Below are positions 1 through 9,780 of a stretch of 64,000 nt of DNA, one piece after another. Source of the DNA: Shewanella khirikhana (GTDB lineage: Bacteria > Pseudomonadota > Gammaproteobacteria > Enterobacterales > Shewanellaceae); contig NZ_CP020373.1 in the NCBI RefSeq assembly GCF_003957745.1, positions 868,001 to 932,000 on the forward strand, given 5' to 3'. Each line of letters begins with the position of its first letter. Positions within the stretch are counted from its first letter, which is position 1. The notes below the pieces were generated by a model. That model was not told the origin of the DNA. It did not search any database and was given only the letters and a program-made list of their open reading frames with translations. The position numbers and the translations under genes are program-made.

Positions 1-2318
1 AAAATGCCAGCGAGGCATTAATTGCGCTGGCAGGGTGGATGAACACCCATGATGTAAACCCCGGTGTTGATGGCGAGCAGATGGTGTCTACCCACACCAT
101 TGGCTACTCCGAGGGGGCGTTGGGCGCCAAAACCCTGTTGGAGTCGGTAGCCACGGCAGGTGGCGGCAGTTTCTTCGATGCCACCGATCTTAGTTCCCAA
201 AACAATTTTCAGGATAAGCTGCAGCAGGCGTTGAAGGCGGCGCTGAACCAGATAGTCGAGCGGGAATCCAGCTTTTCGTCTCCGGCGGTGGTTAACAGTG
301 AAACCCGACTTGAAACCGGTGAGCACGTATATTTACCCATGTTCCGTTCAGCCCAGCGCCCCCGTTGGAGCGGTGATATCAAGAAGTATCGCCTCAGTGG
401 CGATGGCAGGGTGCTGGATAAAAATGGGGTCTCTGTCACCGGGGCGGATGGTGGGGTGGCAGCCGAGGCCTGCTCTGTGTGGGCTAGCTCCTGCAACGGG
501 GGCGATGGTCAGAATTTCGGTCGTGGCGGTGTTGCCGCTGCAGTCGCTGCGATGAAGAACAAAGACAGGGTGCTTTACACCCAGGACGGAGCCAAGCTGG
601 AGCCTTTGACTCTGGATAGCCTTACCAATATTGCCGGTGGCATTAACGAGCTGGCGTTGCAGCTTGGATTGCCTGAGGTGCTGGTCGAAAACCATGTGTC
701 CTGGATCCGTGGCATCGATGTCGATGATGCCGACAGGGATGGCGACCGCACAGACAGCCGCAGCGATAGTTTCGGCGACATGCTCCATGCCAGGCCGGTC
801 GCGCTGGAATACGGTAGCGGGAGTGACAAAGCCGTTTACCTGCTGGCCGCCACCAATCAGGGTTTTCTGCACATGTTCAAAGACTCTGGTGGTTCTGTGT
901 TTGAGCTGTGGGCCTTTATGCCCTGGAGTTTGCTGTCAAATCAGTATCCTCTGAGAACGGCTGTCAGCGGCGGTCACAATATTTACGGTCTGGACTCGAC
1001 CCCGGTCGTGCATCGCTTTAACGGGGTTGACGGGCAAAAGACCTGGGTCTTTTTCGGGATGCGCCGTGGCGGAAAGCAATATTTTGCGCTGGATATTTCA
1101 GACCCTGGCAATCCCACCATGTTGTGGCAGGCTGGCCCGGACAGCGAGGGGCTGGAAGGGCTGGGGCAGACCTGGGCCAGGCCGGTCGTGACTCGTATCC
1201 CGGGCCATAAGGGACCGGTGCTGATAGTGGGCGGTGGCTATCAGCCCGGAGCCAAAGACTCAGCTCAAGTCGGCAGCAGTGACAGCAAGGGGCTGGGGGT
1301 GTATATCCTCGATGCGGCCGATGGCAGCCTGATCCACAGCTTCAGTGCCGAAGTTGTCCGTGAGAACCAGACGCTGATGCGGGGGCTGAAAGACAGTATT
1401 CCCAACGAAGTGGCGGTGTTGGATGCCAATGGCGATGGTCTGACCGACAGAGTTTATGCCACCGACACAGGGGGGAATGTCTGGCGTTTGGACTTGCCCG
1501 GCCCTAAGCCGGATAAGATTGGCGCTGCATGGTCTGCATTCAAGTTTGCCAGCCTGGGGGGCGATTCGGCCGTCAGTGACAGACGCTTCTTTTCTGCACC
1601 CGTTGTTGCCCAGACCGCAACAGACCTCAGTTTTACCCTGGAGCTGGACACGACAACAGGCACCGAAACCCGGGTTAGCCGCCGCCAACTGCCTTACGAT
1701 GCAGTTGCCATAGGCTCGGGGATCCGGCCCTTACCCATGGATACCAGCCGCGAGGATGCCTTCTTCCTGTTGCAGGATCGCATTACCGCCAGTCAGTCGT
1801 TTAACAAAATGCTGGGCGGAGATGAGCCGCCAGAACCCCTCACCCGCGAGGACCTGTTTGACGTCAGTTATCGGCCAATATCGGAACAAGACGAAATAGC
1901 CTTTGCCCAGACACGTGGCTGGGTTTATGGCTTGGGCTTGCCCGGTGAAAAGAGTCTCTCCAGCGCCACCATAGTCCGGGGCAGGGTGTTCTTCACCACG
2001 TTTGCGCCCGAGGCGGGAGACGAGAACCTGTGCCAGGCAAAGGGGCGCAGCTTTCTCTATGGCATGGATTTGCACCGGGGCTTCAGTTTCTTCACCCGTC
2101 AGCGGCTGGAGATGAGCTCCCATCTGGCAGATACCCCCCAACTGGTGATCCCGGATGGTGAGCGCATGTATTTCATCGGTGTCGGTAATGCCGACTACGA
2201 CATGAGAAAAGCCCCTTGTCCGGCGAACGACCCTAATTGCGACCCCTGTAAAGACGGCGGTCCCCGCTGTATTGGCGGCGGGCTCGAAACCCACAAAATC
2301 TACTACTACAGCCAATAA
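1..2318 (+). CDS. pilY1: PilY1-family type IV pilus tip/biogenesis protein (3' part)
   Basis: This is the C-terminal ~771 residues of a PilY1-type protein; the frame is open to the left edge (codons from base 3), so the 5' end lies outside the window. PilY1 is a large secreted, pilus-associated protein that controls type IV pilus extension and surface adhesion. The first ~90 residues look like the end of a von Willebrand A-type domain. The rest is the beta-propeller PilY1 C-domain, with repeated blade motifs such as VFFGMRRGGKQYFALD. The calcium loop DANGDGLTDRVYATD (bases 1422-1466) matches the known PilY1 EF-hand-like Ca site, and a second Asp-rich stretch (DVDDADRDGDRTD, ~715-755) may be another. 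A Cys-rich tail ends the protein. The next gene starts 9 bp downstream with a strong SD (AAGGAGG), so they probably form one pilin-assembly operon. Confidence 0.9.
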   Translation, partial: NASEALIALAGWMNTHDVNPGVDGEQMVSTHTIGYSEGALGAKTLLESVATAGGGSFFDATDLSSQNNFQDKLQQALKAALNQIVERESSFSSPAVVNSETRLETGEHVYLPMFRSAQRPRWSGDIKKYRLSGDGRVLDKNGVSVTGADGGVAAEACSVWASSCNGGDGQNFGRGGVAAAVAAMKNKDRVLYTQDGAKLEPLTLDSLTNIAGGINELALQLGLPEVLVENHVSWIRGIDVDDADRDGDRTDSRSDSFGDMLHARPVALEYGSGSDKAVYLLAATNQGFLHMFKDSGGSVFELWAFMPWSLLSNQYPLRTAVSGGHNIYGLDSTPVVHRFNGVDGQKTWVFFGMRRGGKQYFALDISDPGNPTMLWQAGPDSEGLEGLGQTWARPVVTRIPGHKGPVLIVGGGYQPGAKDSAQVGSSDSKGLGVYILDAADGSLIHSFSAEVVRENQTLMRGLKDSIPNEVAVLDANGDGLTDRVYATDTGGNVWRLDLPGPKPDKIGAAWSAFKFASLGGDSAVSDRRFFSAPVVAQTATDLSFTLELDTTTGTETRVSRRQLPYDAVAIGSGIRPLPMDTSREDAFFLLQDRITASQSFNKMLGGDEPPEPLTREDLFDVSYRPISEQDEIAFAQTRGWVYGLGLPGEKSLSSATIVRGRVFFTTFAPEAGDENLCQAKGRSFLYGMDLHRGFSFFTRQRLEMSSHLADTPQLVIPDGERMYFIGVGNADYDMRKAPCPANDPNCDPCKDGGPRCIGGGLETHKIYYYSQ

Positions 2319-2327
2319 GGAGGCGCT

Positions 2328-2618
2328 ATGCGTAAGCTTTTACTCGGCTGCTTGACGCTGATAACGGCGGCGGTGGCAGCCGATGAATATAAGTGTGAGC
2401 TCGACACCCAACATGGGATCTTTGTGGCACGTTATTCTCTGCCAGTAGCACAGATCCGTGCCCTTCCCATCAGATTACCCGGAAGCTGGTTTGTTCCACC
2501 CAGAGCCAACAGTCGCCGTCTTTACATTCGCAGGGTGGGTGAGTGCATCCCAAAAAGTGCCCATTTCCAAAACCCCGGAACCAATGCCGCTGAAGTGGCT
2601 TTCTGGGGCAAAGAGTGA
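2328..2618 (+). CDS. tapY2: Small exported TapY2-like type IV pilus-associated protein
   Basis: A 96-residue protein with a clear Sec signal peptide (MRKLLLGCLTLITAAVAA, cleavage near residue 18) and only two cysteines in the mature part (in YKC and ECIP), which could form a disulfide. Size, position directly after pilY1 and the YKC...ECIP pattern resemble TapY2, a small protein encoded with the pilus genes of Aeromonas and Shewanella. I assign this from memory of the family, and the alignment is short. It starts 9 bp after pilY1 with SD AAGGAGG. The role is unknown beyond association with type IV pilus assembly. An overlapping frame runs through its 3' end but has no start signal of its own. 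Confidence 0.6.
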   Translation: MRKLLLGCLTLITAAVAADEYKCELDTQHGIFVARYSLPVAQIRALPIRLPGSWFVPPRANSRRLYIRRVGECIPKSAHFQNPGTNAAEVAFWGKE

Positions 2619-2647
2619 CATCCCATTAAATCGTTTACAGGAAGACT

Positions 2648-3574
2648 ATGGTTAATTTCAGTCTTCGGCAGGTGCGCTATTTCGTGACCATTGCCGAGCA
2701 ACGCTCCCTGAGCAAGGCCGCCCGTTGTTTGGGGCTGTCCCAGTCGGCGCTGACCAACTCCCTTTCAGACTTGGAAACCGAACTTGCACACCAGTTGGTG
2801 GTTCGTTCGCCCAAGGGGGTAAGCCTGACCGCAGAAGGACACAAGTTTCTGGTGTCTTGCCACAGGATAATCGAGGCTGTTGAAGATGCCGGCCGTACCC
2901 TGCGCCGTGATGAACCCCGCCGCGGTGAGCTGGTGATTGGCGTGACGCCGCTGCTGGCAACCTACCTGTTGCCGTCATTGCTCAGCCGTTTTGCCAGAGA
3001 GCAGCCCGGCGTCAGTATCCGGTTGCGTGAGGGCCGCGGGCCTTTGCTTCAGCAGGCTTTATCTGAGGGTGAGTTGGATTTGCTGCTGAGCCTTCAGAGC
3101 GCCGGTGCGCAAATGCCTCAAGACGCCGAGCCACTGCTTAACTCCGGTTGGAGCTTGTGGTTGGCGCCATCTCATCCACTGGCGAGTCGCAGTGAGGTTT
3201 CACTGGATGAACTGGCACACCAAACCCTTATCAGGGTAGAGGATGAAGAACTCGAGCGGGCACAGCACAAGCTGTGGGCAGGCATGCCTGCCTCTGTGAC
3301 TGAGATCCGGGTGACCAACATAGAAACCGCCCGTAGCCTGGTGGCGGCGGGCAGTGGTATCGCCTTGCTGCCGGACTTTGCCTTCCGGCCCTGGAGCGTC
3401 GATATGCAGCGCCTGGTGGCGGTACCTTTGCGCGAGAGTGCCCCCGCGCTGGACGTTCGTCTACTCAAGGCCAGTGCCCGTGATGCATTCTGGGCCACCG
3501 AGGCATTTATGGCCCTGAGCAGACCACTGAACATGGGGCTGCAGGCCGGCAACGGCGCCATGGCGCAGCGTTAA
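2648..3574 (+). CDS. LysR-family transcriptional regulator
   Basis: A 308-residue LysR-type regulator. The N-terminal winged helix-turn-helix (residues ~5-64: LRQVRYFVTIAEQRSLSKAA, then LGLSQSALTNSLSDLE) is canonical. The rest is the two-lobed periplasmic-binding-like effector domain (GELVIGVTPLLATYLLPSLL...). Length is usual for the family. An SD (CAGGAAG) precedes the ATG. It is on the same strand as pilY1/tapY2 but 29 bp after tapY2, and it converges on the lytic transglycosylase gene with only 5 bp between the stops. No neighbouring metabolic operon identifies the effector or target. Confidence 0.92.
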   Translation: MVNFSLRQVRYFVTIAEQRSLSKAARCLGLSQSALTNSLSDLETELAHQLVVRSPKGVSLTAEGHKFLVSCHRIIEAVEDAGRTLRRDEPRRGELVIGVTPLLATYLLPSLLSRFAREQPGVSIRLREGRGPLLQQALSEGELDLLLSLQSAGAQMPQDAEPLLNSGWSLWLAPSHPLASRSEVSLDELAHQTLIRVEDEELERAQHKLWAGMPASVTEIRVTNIETARSLVAAGSGIALLPDFAFRPWSVDMQRLVAVPLRESAPALDVRLLKASARDAFWATEAFMALSRPLNMGLQAGNGAMAQR

Positions 3575-3579
3575 GCCGT

Positions 3580-4872
3580 TCAGGCCCCGGGAATCGCCAG
3601 TTTCTGTCCCGGGCGAATAATGCTTTTGTTATTCAGGCCGTTAACCTGCATCAGGCTTGATAGTTTCACCCCCTGACGCTTGGCGATGCCACTTAAGGTA
3701 TCGCCGGACTTGACTACATAGCTGCCACCCTTGCCGACGGCAGTGGGTTCCCGCTTCAACTGAGCCCTGGCCAGCTCAAAGGCACCGATTTGCTCCAGTG
3801 GCAGGTTTATCATGTACTTACCGCTTGATGGTACCACCTGGGTTTTAAAGGCCGGGTTCAGGGCGAGCAGCTCTGCTTTGGGCAGGGCAATCGCCTTGGC
3901 TACGCTGCTGAGGCTAACGCCATTGGGCACACCTTCGCGGCCCAGTACCTGTGTGTTGGCGATGACAGGGAAGTTCATTTCAAGGGCGGCGGGGTCCCGG
4001 GCAATCTCAATTACTGCCAGCCACTTGTAAAGGCTTGGTGCCTGGTTGCGGCTCATGCCGAGGGAGAGGAAGTCCTCAGGCTTGCCCTGGCGCCGGTTGC
4101 GGGCAATGGCGCTTTTGAGCTTGCCTTCACCCATGTTGTAGGCCGCCACCGCCGATAACCAGTCGTTGTCGAACATCTCGTACAAATACAGCAGGTAATC
4201 CAGCGCCGTGCGGGTGGCGGGAATGGGGTCGAGGCGTCCGTCGTATTCTTTATTGACCCTGAGCTTAAGGCCCCGGGCTGTCTGGGCCGAGAGCTGCCAA
4301 AGCCCTGCACCGCCAATGCCTTTTACGCCGGGCTGAAAGCCACTTTCCACCAAGGGCAGCAGCGCCAGTTCCAGCGGCATGTCGCGCGCTTCGAGTTCAT
4401 TGACCACATGGAACATCCAGGGGCTGGCTGCACGGGTGGCGTTGGCCGGAAACAGGGCGCGGGAGGCAAATTGGCTGCGGTAGTAGTCCACTTCTTTATG
4501 GGGAGGAATGTCGATACTGCGGGCGTCGGCAATCTTGTGCCACAGGTCGCTGTAGTCCACCGCTATGGTATCTGTCTGCTGGGCCTTGGTGGTTTTTACC
4601 CGGTGAGCTGTCGATGCCTTGGTTGTTGTCTCTGTGCCAGTCGCAGCGCCGGTGTCTTCGTCATTGCTCGTTTCAGTCGCGGCCGAGTTTGGCTCATCAG
4701 ATGGCTCACTGAGAACGGTTTCATCGGTCGGATTGGTGGCAGGTACAGTGGACAGCTGACAGCCTGAGAGTATCAATGTAGAAAACAGTGCTGCAAACAG
4801 CGCCAGCGAAGGGGCGCCCCAAAAGCGTTCGGCATAACGCCTTTGTTTGGATGGTTTTAACTTCAATACCAT
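3580..4872 (-). CDS. mltD: MltD-like membrane-bound lytic murein transglycosylase with one LysM
   Basis: A predicted outer-membrane lipoprotein that cleaves the MurNAc-GlcNAc bond of peptidoglycan, forming 1,6-anhydro-MurNAc. I chose the ATG at 4872 (430 residues) because GGAG lies 5 bp upstream and it gives a proper lipoprotein signal (lipobox LILSGC). An upstream ATG at 5004 would add 44 residues before it. A low-complexity Thr/Glu-rich linker (~residues 45-105) precedes the SLT domain: motif LVESGF holds the probable catalytic Glu (E176), followed by GAGLWQLS and AYNMGEG. A single LysM (YVVKSGDTLSGIAKRQGV...) ends the protein; E. coli MltD has two. The upstream region is shared with the divergent ABC operon. 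Confidence 0.88.
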   Translation of the reverse strand: MVLKLKPSKQRRYAERFWGAPSLALFAALFSTLILSGCQLSTVPATNPTDETVLSEPSDEPNSAATETSNDEDTGAATGTETTTKASTAHRVKTTKAQQTDTIAVDYSDLWHKIADARSIDIPPHKEVDYYRSQFASRALFPANATRAASPWMFHVVNELEARDMPLELALLPLVESGFQPGVKGIGGAGLWQLSAQTARGLKLRVNKEYDGRLDPIPATRTALDYLLYLYEMFDNDWLSAVAAYNMGEGKLKSAIARNRRQGKPEDFLSLGMSRNQAPSLYKWLAVIEIARDPAALEMNFPVIANTQVLGREGVPNGVSLSSVAKAIALPKAELLALNPAFKTQVVPSSGKYMINLPLEQIGAFELARAQLKREPTAVGKGGSYVVKSGDTLSGIAKRQGVKLSSLMQVNGLNNKSIIRPGQKLAIPGA

Positions 4873-5130
4873 GGCGTCTCCGCAGTAAATGGCCAGCAAA
4901 CCGCTCATCATACTCCGCTTCGCAGCCCGCCACATCCACCCAAAGACGCAAAAGCTTTTCACCGGTTGGGTAAAAGGCTTTGCCCACTGCTTCAGTGCAC
5001 CCATGCTAGTTTTTACTCTAAACGCTGTACTGTAAAATATTGATTTTTTATTACAATTATTAAGGTGACGTTAAAGCTGGGTTTGATATGTTTCACTCGC
5101 GGATTTAGTAAATTGAAGCGGAAAGGACCC

Positions 5131-6009
5131 ATGCTTAGCATAAAAAACCTTAATAAAACCTACGATAACGGGGTTAAAGCCCTGAACAACGTCAATCTGG
5201 AAATCCCCAAGGGGATGTTTGGTTTGCTTGGCCCCAACGGCGCCGGTAAATCCAGTTTGATGCGCACCATTGCCACCTTGCAGTCGGCCGATTCCGGCAG
5301 TATCCACTTCGATGGCATCGATGTGATGGCCGACCCTATGCGTCTTCGCACCATGCTCGGTTATCTGCCCCAGGACTTTAACGTTTACCCTCGGGTGACG
5401 GCGGTGGATTTGCTGGATCATCTGGCGGTGCTCAAGGGCATTAATAACGCCAAAGAGCGCAAAGAAATCGTCGACGGTCTGCTGGCCCACACCAACCTGT
5501 ACCAGCACAGATTCAAGTCAGTCAGCGGCTATTCTGGCGGTATGCGTCAGCGCTTTGGTATTGCCCAGGCGCTGCTTGGCGACCCCAAACTGCTGATTGT
5601 GGATGAGCCGACGGCGGGTCTGGACCCGGAAGAGCGCAACCGTTTCCACAATCTGCTGGTGAGCCTGGGTGAAGAGCGGGTGGTTATCCTCTCGACCCAC
5701 ATCGTGGAAGACGTGGCTGAGCTGTGCCCCAATATGGCGGTGCTGGCTTCCGGCAGTATTTTGCTGGAAGGCAACCCGCAGGATCTGGTCAGTGGCCTGC
5801 AGGGCAAGATTTGGCAGCGCACCGTGACTCAGCAGGAAGCGGCGGATCTGGAAGCCAGACTGCCGGTGATCTCCAAGCGTCTGTTTGCCGGTCGCACCGT
5901 GCTGAACGTGCTGTCGGATACCTGCCCTGAGGGCTTTGAGGCCACAGATGCCGGCCTTGAGGATCTGTATTTCTCTACCCTCCACAGCCACCGCAGTCAG
6001 GCGGCCTAA
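5131..6009 (+). CDS. ABC transporter ATP-binding protein
   Basis: A 292-residue ABC ATPase of the ABC-2/NatA-like type. Walker A is GPNGAGKSS, the signature is YSGGMRQR, Walker B is LLIVDEPTAGLD, and the H-loop is in STHIVED. I use the ATG at 5131, preceded by the SD GAAAGGA, instead of an in-frame start 22 codons upstream with no SD. It lies 11 bp before the large permease/peptidase gene and must power it. The transported substrate cannot be told from sequence. The ~258 bp upstream is the divergent promoter region shared with the lytic transglycosylase gene. Confidence 0.9.
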   Translation: MLSIKNLNKTYDNGVKALNNVNLEIPKGMFGLLGPNGAGKSSLMRTIATLQSADSGSIHFDGIDVMADPMRLRTMLGYLPQDFNVYPRVTAVDLLDHLAVLKGINNAKERKEIVDGLLAHTNLYQHRFKSVSGYSGGMRQRFGIAQALLGDPKLLIVDEPTAGLDPEERNRFHNLLVSLGEERVVILSTHIVEDVAELCPNMAVLASGSILLEGNPQDLVSGLQGKIWQRTVTQQEAADLEARLPVISKRLFAGRTVLNVLSDTCPEGFEATDAGLEDLYFSTLHSHRSQAA

Positions 6010-6020
6010 GGAGCGGCAGT

Positions 6021-9000
6021 ATGTTTCTACAGACACTCTCATTCGAGTGGCGCTATTACCTGCGCCAGCCGTCCTTTTATGTGGTCGGCCTTTTGCTGTT
6101 TATGGTGTGCTTTTTCGCGACCGGCTCTGACTCAGTGCAGATTGGCAGTGGCGGTGAAGTCCTGAAAAACAGCCCCTTTGCCATTGGTCAGACACTGCTT
6201 ATTACCGGCATTATTGCCATGTTTGCGGTGGTGAACTTTGTCGGCAGCACCGCGGTGCGTAATCAGCAGTCGATGATGGAAGAGCTGATTTACGTTAAAC
6301 CCCTGTCGCCGCTGCAATACCAGCTGGGCCGATTTGCGGGCAGTTATCTGGTGGTGCTGACTTTGTTTACCCTGGCGCCGCTGGGCCATTTGCTTGGCTC
6401 GCTGATGCCCTGGGTGGATGCCAGTCGCTTTGGTGATATCTCGCTGTGGTTTTATATCAAGCCATTGATTTTGCTGGTGGCACCAACGTTGCTGTTGTTA
6501 TCGGCGCTGTTTTACGCCATGGCGCAGAAGTTCCGCTCCATGATGGCGCTGTATCTCACCGCCGTGGCGCTGTTTGTGCTGTATGGCTTGGCCGGTCAGC
6601 TTGCCAGCCAGCCACAGTACCGTGAAATCGCCGCGCTGCTGGACCCCTTTGGTCTGCGTACCTACGCCCAGGTGGCGCGTTATTGGACCATCGAAGAGAA
6701 GAACACCATCAGCATGGGTCTTGAAGGCCTGATGCTGCAAAACCGCCTGCTGTGGTTGGGTATTTCCATGGCTATTCTGGCCTTGAGTGGCCTGCATCGT
6801 CAGCCCAGTCTGACCCGTAAAACCGAAGCCAAGAAAACCGGCACCTACAAGGTGCCTGTGATGCCGGCGTTGGCTGAGCTGGTGCGCCGTCCCCAGGTGA
6901 ATGGCAGCAAGCAGTTCTGGACCCGGGTGGGCTTTGAAGTAAAACAGGTGCTGTTTACCGCACCGTTTTACATCCTTGGTGCGCTCAGTATCTTCAATCT
7001 GCTTGGCCCCATGATTGCGGGCGACTTGCAGTGGTACGGCACCAGTAACTGGCCGCTGACCCAGGATATGGTAACCCTGATTGTGGGCTCCACCGGTTTG
7101 CTGATGGTCATAGTGCAGGTTTACTACTGCGGCGAAATCGTCTGGCGTGAGCGCAGCACAGGCATGGGCGACATCATCGATGCCATGCCGGTATCCAACA
7201 AGGTGTTCCTCGGCTCCAAATTTGTGGCCTTAAGTCTGGTGATGGTGCTTTTGTACCTGTTCGCCATGCTGACCACCATTTGCTTCCAGCTGATTAAGGG
7301 ACAAATGAACCTGGAGCTTGGCCATTACGCCATCAGCCTGGGCTTTATCATTCTGCTGCCGTTAATGATGTCGGCGGTGCTGGCGTTCTTCCTGCAGGTG
7401 TTGGCACCGAACAAGTATGCCGGTATGGGCCTGTTCGTGGGCTATTACATTGTCAGCCTGGTGCTGGCGACCTGGGGTTTTGGCCACAGTTTGAATAACT
7501 TTGCCGCCTCGCCAACCATTCCTTACTCGGATATGAACGGCTTTGGTTGGGGCCTTAAGAGCCACAGCCTGTACATGATTTACTGGGGCGCCTTTACTGT
7601 GCTGCTGTTTTTGGCGGCCTTTGGTCTGTATCGCCGTGGTCCGGAAGTGGGCCTCAAGGCACGCTTTAAGCTGCTGGGGTATCAGCTCGGCGGTGGCGGT
7701 AAAGCGTTGGCTGCTTGTTCGGTGCTGGTATTTCTGGGAATGGGGAGTTACCTCTTCTACCAGACCACAGTGGTGAATCAGTACATGACGCCTGAGGCGC
7801 AGCAGGATCAGCTGGCCGAGTACGAAAAGCGGTATAAGCAGTACGACGCCTTGCCCGAGCTGTCGCCTGTATCAGTAAAAGGGGAGTTCAACATCTTCCC
7901 CGAATACAGACGCATCGAAGCCAGGGTTGCCATGCGCTGGCAAAACCGTTCGGCGGAGCCTGTCTCCCGTATGCTGGTGAGCCTGCCTAATCACACCGAC
8001 CCTGCCACTATCAAGTTTGATATCCCAGGCGCGAGTTTTGGTGATATCGACCCGGATATGCCGGTGGGCTGGCTCAGCTTCGCCACCCCGGTAGCACCAG
8101 GCGCCGAGGTGAGTGGTGAGATTTCGCTTATCCGCGACACCAATGGCATCGCCGAAACCAATCACGACTGGGCTGTGGTGGAAAACGGCACCTTTATCGA
8201 CAATCTCTCGCTGTTGCCGGTATTTGGTTATCAGAACGAAGCCGAGCTGCTTGACCGCCACGAGCGGGAAAAGCGTGGTCTGGCGCCAAAAGACCGTGCT
8301 CATAAGCTTGAGGATGAGCGGTTCCATCAGCAGAACTTCTTTGGCCCCCAGGGCACCTTTATCGACTTTGAGGCCACAGTGTCTACCGCAGGCGATCAAA
8401 CTGCGATTGTGCCCGGTTACCTCACCAAGTCGTGGCAGGAGAATGGCCGCAACTACTTCCACTACAAGATGGACAGCCCCATGGTGAACTTCTTCTCCAT
8501 TGTGTCTGGCCGTTATGCGGTGAAAAAGGAAGAGTATCAGGGCATTAACATCGAGGTTTACTACCACCCGGATCACCCGTGGAACATCGACCGTATGATG
8601 GAATCGGTGCGTGACTCCATCGATTACTTCGGTGAAGCCTTCGGTCCTTATCAGCATCGTCAGATGCGGATCATGGAATACCCGGGCTATCGCACCTTTG
8701 CCCAGAGCTTTGCCAATACAGTGCCTTACTCCGAGCGCATCGGTTTTATCACCGACCTGCGCGATCCGGAGAAGATTGACCCCGTGTACTACGTGACCGC
8801 CCACGAAGTGGCGCACCAGTGGTGGGGCCATCAGGTAGGCGCGGCCGATGTGCAGGGCAGTGCGGTGATTTCCGAGTCACTGTCTCAGTATGCGGCACTG
8901 ATGCTGATGGAGAAGAAGTACGGCGCCCATATGCTGCGTAAGTTCCTGCGCTACGAGCTGGACCGTTACCTGCGTGGTCGCGGCGCCGAGCGTATTGGCG

Positions 9001-9581
9001 AGATGCCACTGCTTCGCAGTGAGAATCAGCAGTACATTCACTATCAGAAGGGCTCTGTGGTGATGATGGCCATCAAGGATGTGGTGGGTGAAGAGGCGCT
9101 TAACGCCAATCTGGCGGCCTTTGCCGAGCGTTTCCGCTACCGCACCGATCCTTTCCCGACCACCCTGGATCTGGTGAGTTACATCAAGCAGGGGCTGAGC
9201 GACGAGCAGCAGGCCTTTGTGGACAGCTCCTTCAACGACATCACCCTCTACGACCTGCGTCTTGAGGATGTGAAGCTGACCGAACTCGATAGCGGCAAGG
9301 TACGGGTGGATTTGACCATTCACGCCGGAAAGCTGACCGCCAACAACGAGGGTAAAGAGCAGCAGGTGGAGATCAGCGAGCGGGTCGATATTGGCCTCTT
9401 TGCGGCCGATCCCGACACCCTGACCGATGAAAAGGATGTACTGCTGCTGGAGAAGCATCCGCTCAAGAGCGGTGAGAACCAGCTGTCGTTTGAACTGGAC
9501 AAGAAGCCTGCCTTCGTTGGGGTTGACCCCTTCGTGAAGCTGGTCGACCGTGACAGCAAGGACAACATCTTCAAGCTGTAA
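6021..9581 (+). CDS. ABC-2-type permease fused to M1-family metallopeptidase domain
   Basis: A 1186-residue fusion. The N-terminal ~590 residues hold two blocks of hydrophobic helices of the ABC-2 permease type (residues ~15-260 and ~310-590). The C-terminal half is extracytoplasmic and carries an M1 aminopeptidase-like domain. The zinc motif HEVAHQWWGHQ starts at residue 928. The likely third ligand is the Glu in VISESLSQY, 19 residues after the second His instead of the usual 18 of M1 enzymes. SD AAGGAG precedes the ATG, and the gene is coupled to the ATPase gene. Such ABC/M1 fusions occur in Shewanella and other bacteria; substrate and peptidase activity are not established here. A strong terminator follows. 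Confidence 0.87.
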   Translation: MFLQTLSFEWRYYLRQPSFYVVGLLLFMVCFFATGSDSVQIGSGGEVLKNSPFAIGQTLLITGIIAMFAVVNFVGSTAVRNQQSMMEELIYVKPLSPLQYQLGRFAGSYLVVLTLFTLAPLGHLLGSLMPWVDASRFGDISLWFYIKPLILLVAPTLLLLSALFYAMAQKFRSMMALYLTAVALFVLYGLAGQLASQPQYREIAALLDPFGLRTYAQVARYWTIEEKNTISMGLEGLMLQNRLLWLGISMAILALSGLHRQPSLTRKTEAKKTGTYKVPVMPALAELVRRPQVNGSKQFWTRVGFEVKQVLFTAPFYILGALSIFNLLGPMIAGDLQWYGTSNWPLTQDMVTLIVGSTGLLMVIVQVYYCGEIVWRERSTGMGDIIDAMPVSNKVFLGSKFVALSLVMVLLYLFAMLTTICFQLIKGQMNLELGHYAISLGFIILLPLMMSAVLAFFLQVLAPNKYAGMGLFVGYYIVSLVLATWGFGHSLNNFAASPTIPYSDMNGFGWGLKSHSLYMIYWGAFTVLLFLAAFGLYRRGPEVGLKARFKLLGYQLGGGGKALAACSVLVFLGMGSYLFYQTTVVNQYMTPEAQQDQLAEYEKRYKQYDALPELSPVSVKGEFNIFPEYRRIEARVAMRWQNRSAEPVSRMLVSLPNHTDPATIKFDIPGASFGDIDPDMPVGWLSFATPVAPGAEVSGEISLIRDTNGIAETNHDWAVVENGTFIDNLSLLPVFGYQNEAELLDRHEREKRGLAPKDRAHKLEDERFHQQNFFGPQGTFIDFEATVSTAGDQTAIVPGYLTKSWQENGRNYFHYKMDSPMVNFFSIVSGRYAVKKEEYQGINIEVYYHPDHPWNIDRMMESVRDSIDYFGEAFGPYQHRQMRIMEYPGYRTFAQSFANTVPYSERIGFITDLRDPEKIDPVYYVTAHEVAHQWWGHQVGAADVQGSAVISESLSQYAALMLMEKKYGAHMLRKFLRYELDRYLRGRGAERIGEMPLLRSENQQYIHYQKGSVVMMAIKDVVGEEALNANLAAFAERFRYRTDPFPTTLDLVSYIKQGLSDEQQAFVDSSFNDITLYDLRLEDVKLTELDSGKVRVDLTIHAGKLTANNEGKEQQVEISERVDIGLFAADPDTLTDEKDVLLLEKHPLKSGENQLSFELDKKPAFVGVDPFVKLVDRDSKDNIFKL

Positions 9582-9602
9582 CGCCTGATAGTCATTCGAC
9601 CC

Positions 9603-9632
9603 AAGCGGCCCGTTTTAGCGGGCCGCTTTTTT
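9603..9632 (+). terminator. Rho-independent terminator after ABC/M1 operon
   Basis: A 9-bp GC-rich perfect stem (AGCGGCCCG / CGGGCCGCT), 6-nt loop TTTTAG, then six T, 21 bp after the stop of the permease/peptidase gene. Confidence 0.93.
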
Positions 9633-9780
9633 ATTGCCTGAGCCATGAGTGGAAGTGCAAATTTGCTTGAGTGGCGTGGCCGGCTCGCCTATGGTGGGGG
9701 AGATTGGTGTCGCAGCACAAGCAAGCCTCAAGGCCCTGCCATTGTGGGTTGGCCTGCTGCAGAAATGGATTGGAGAACAT

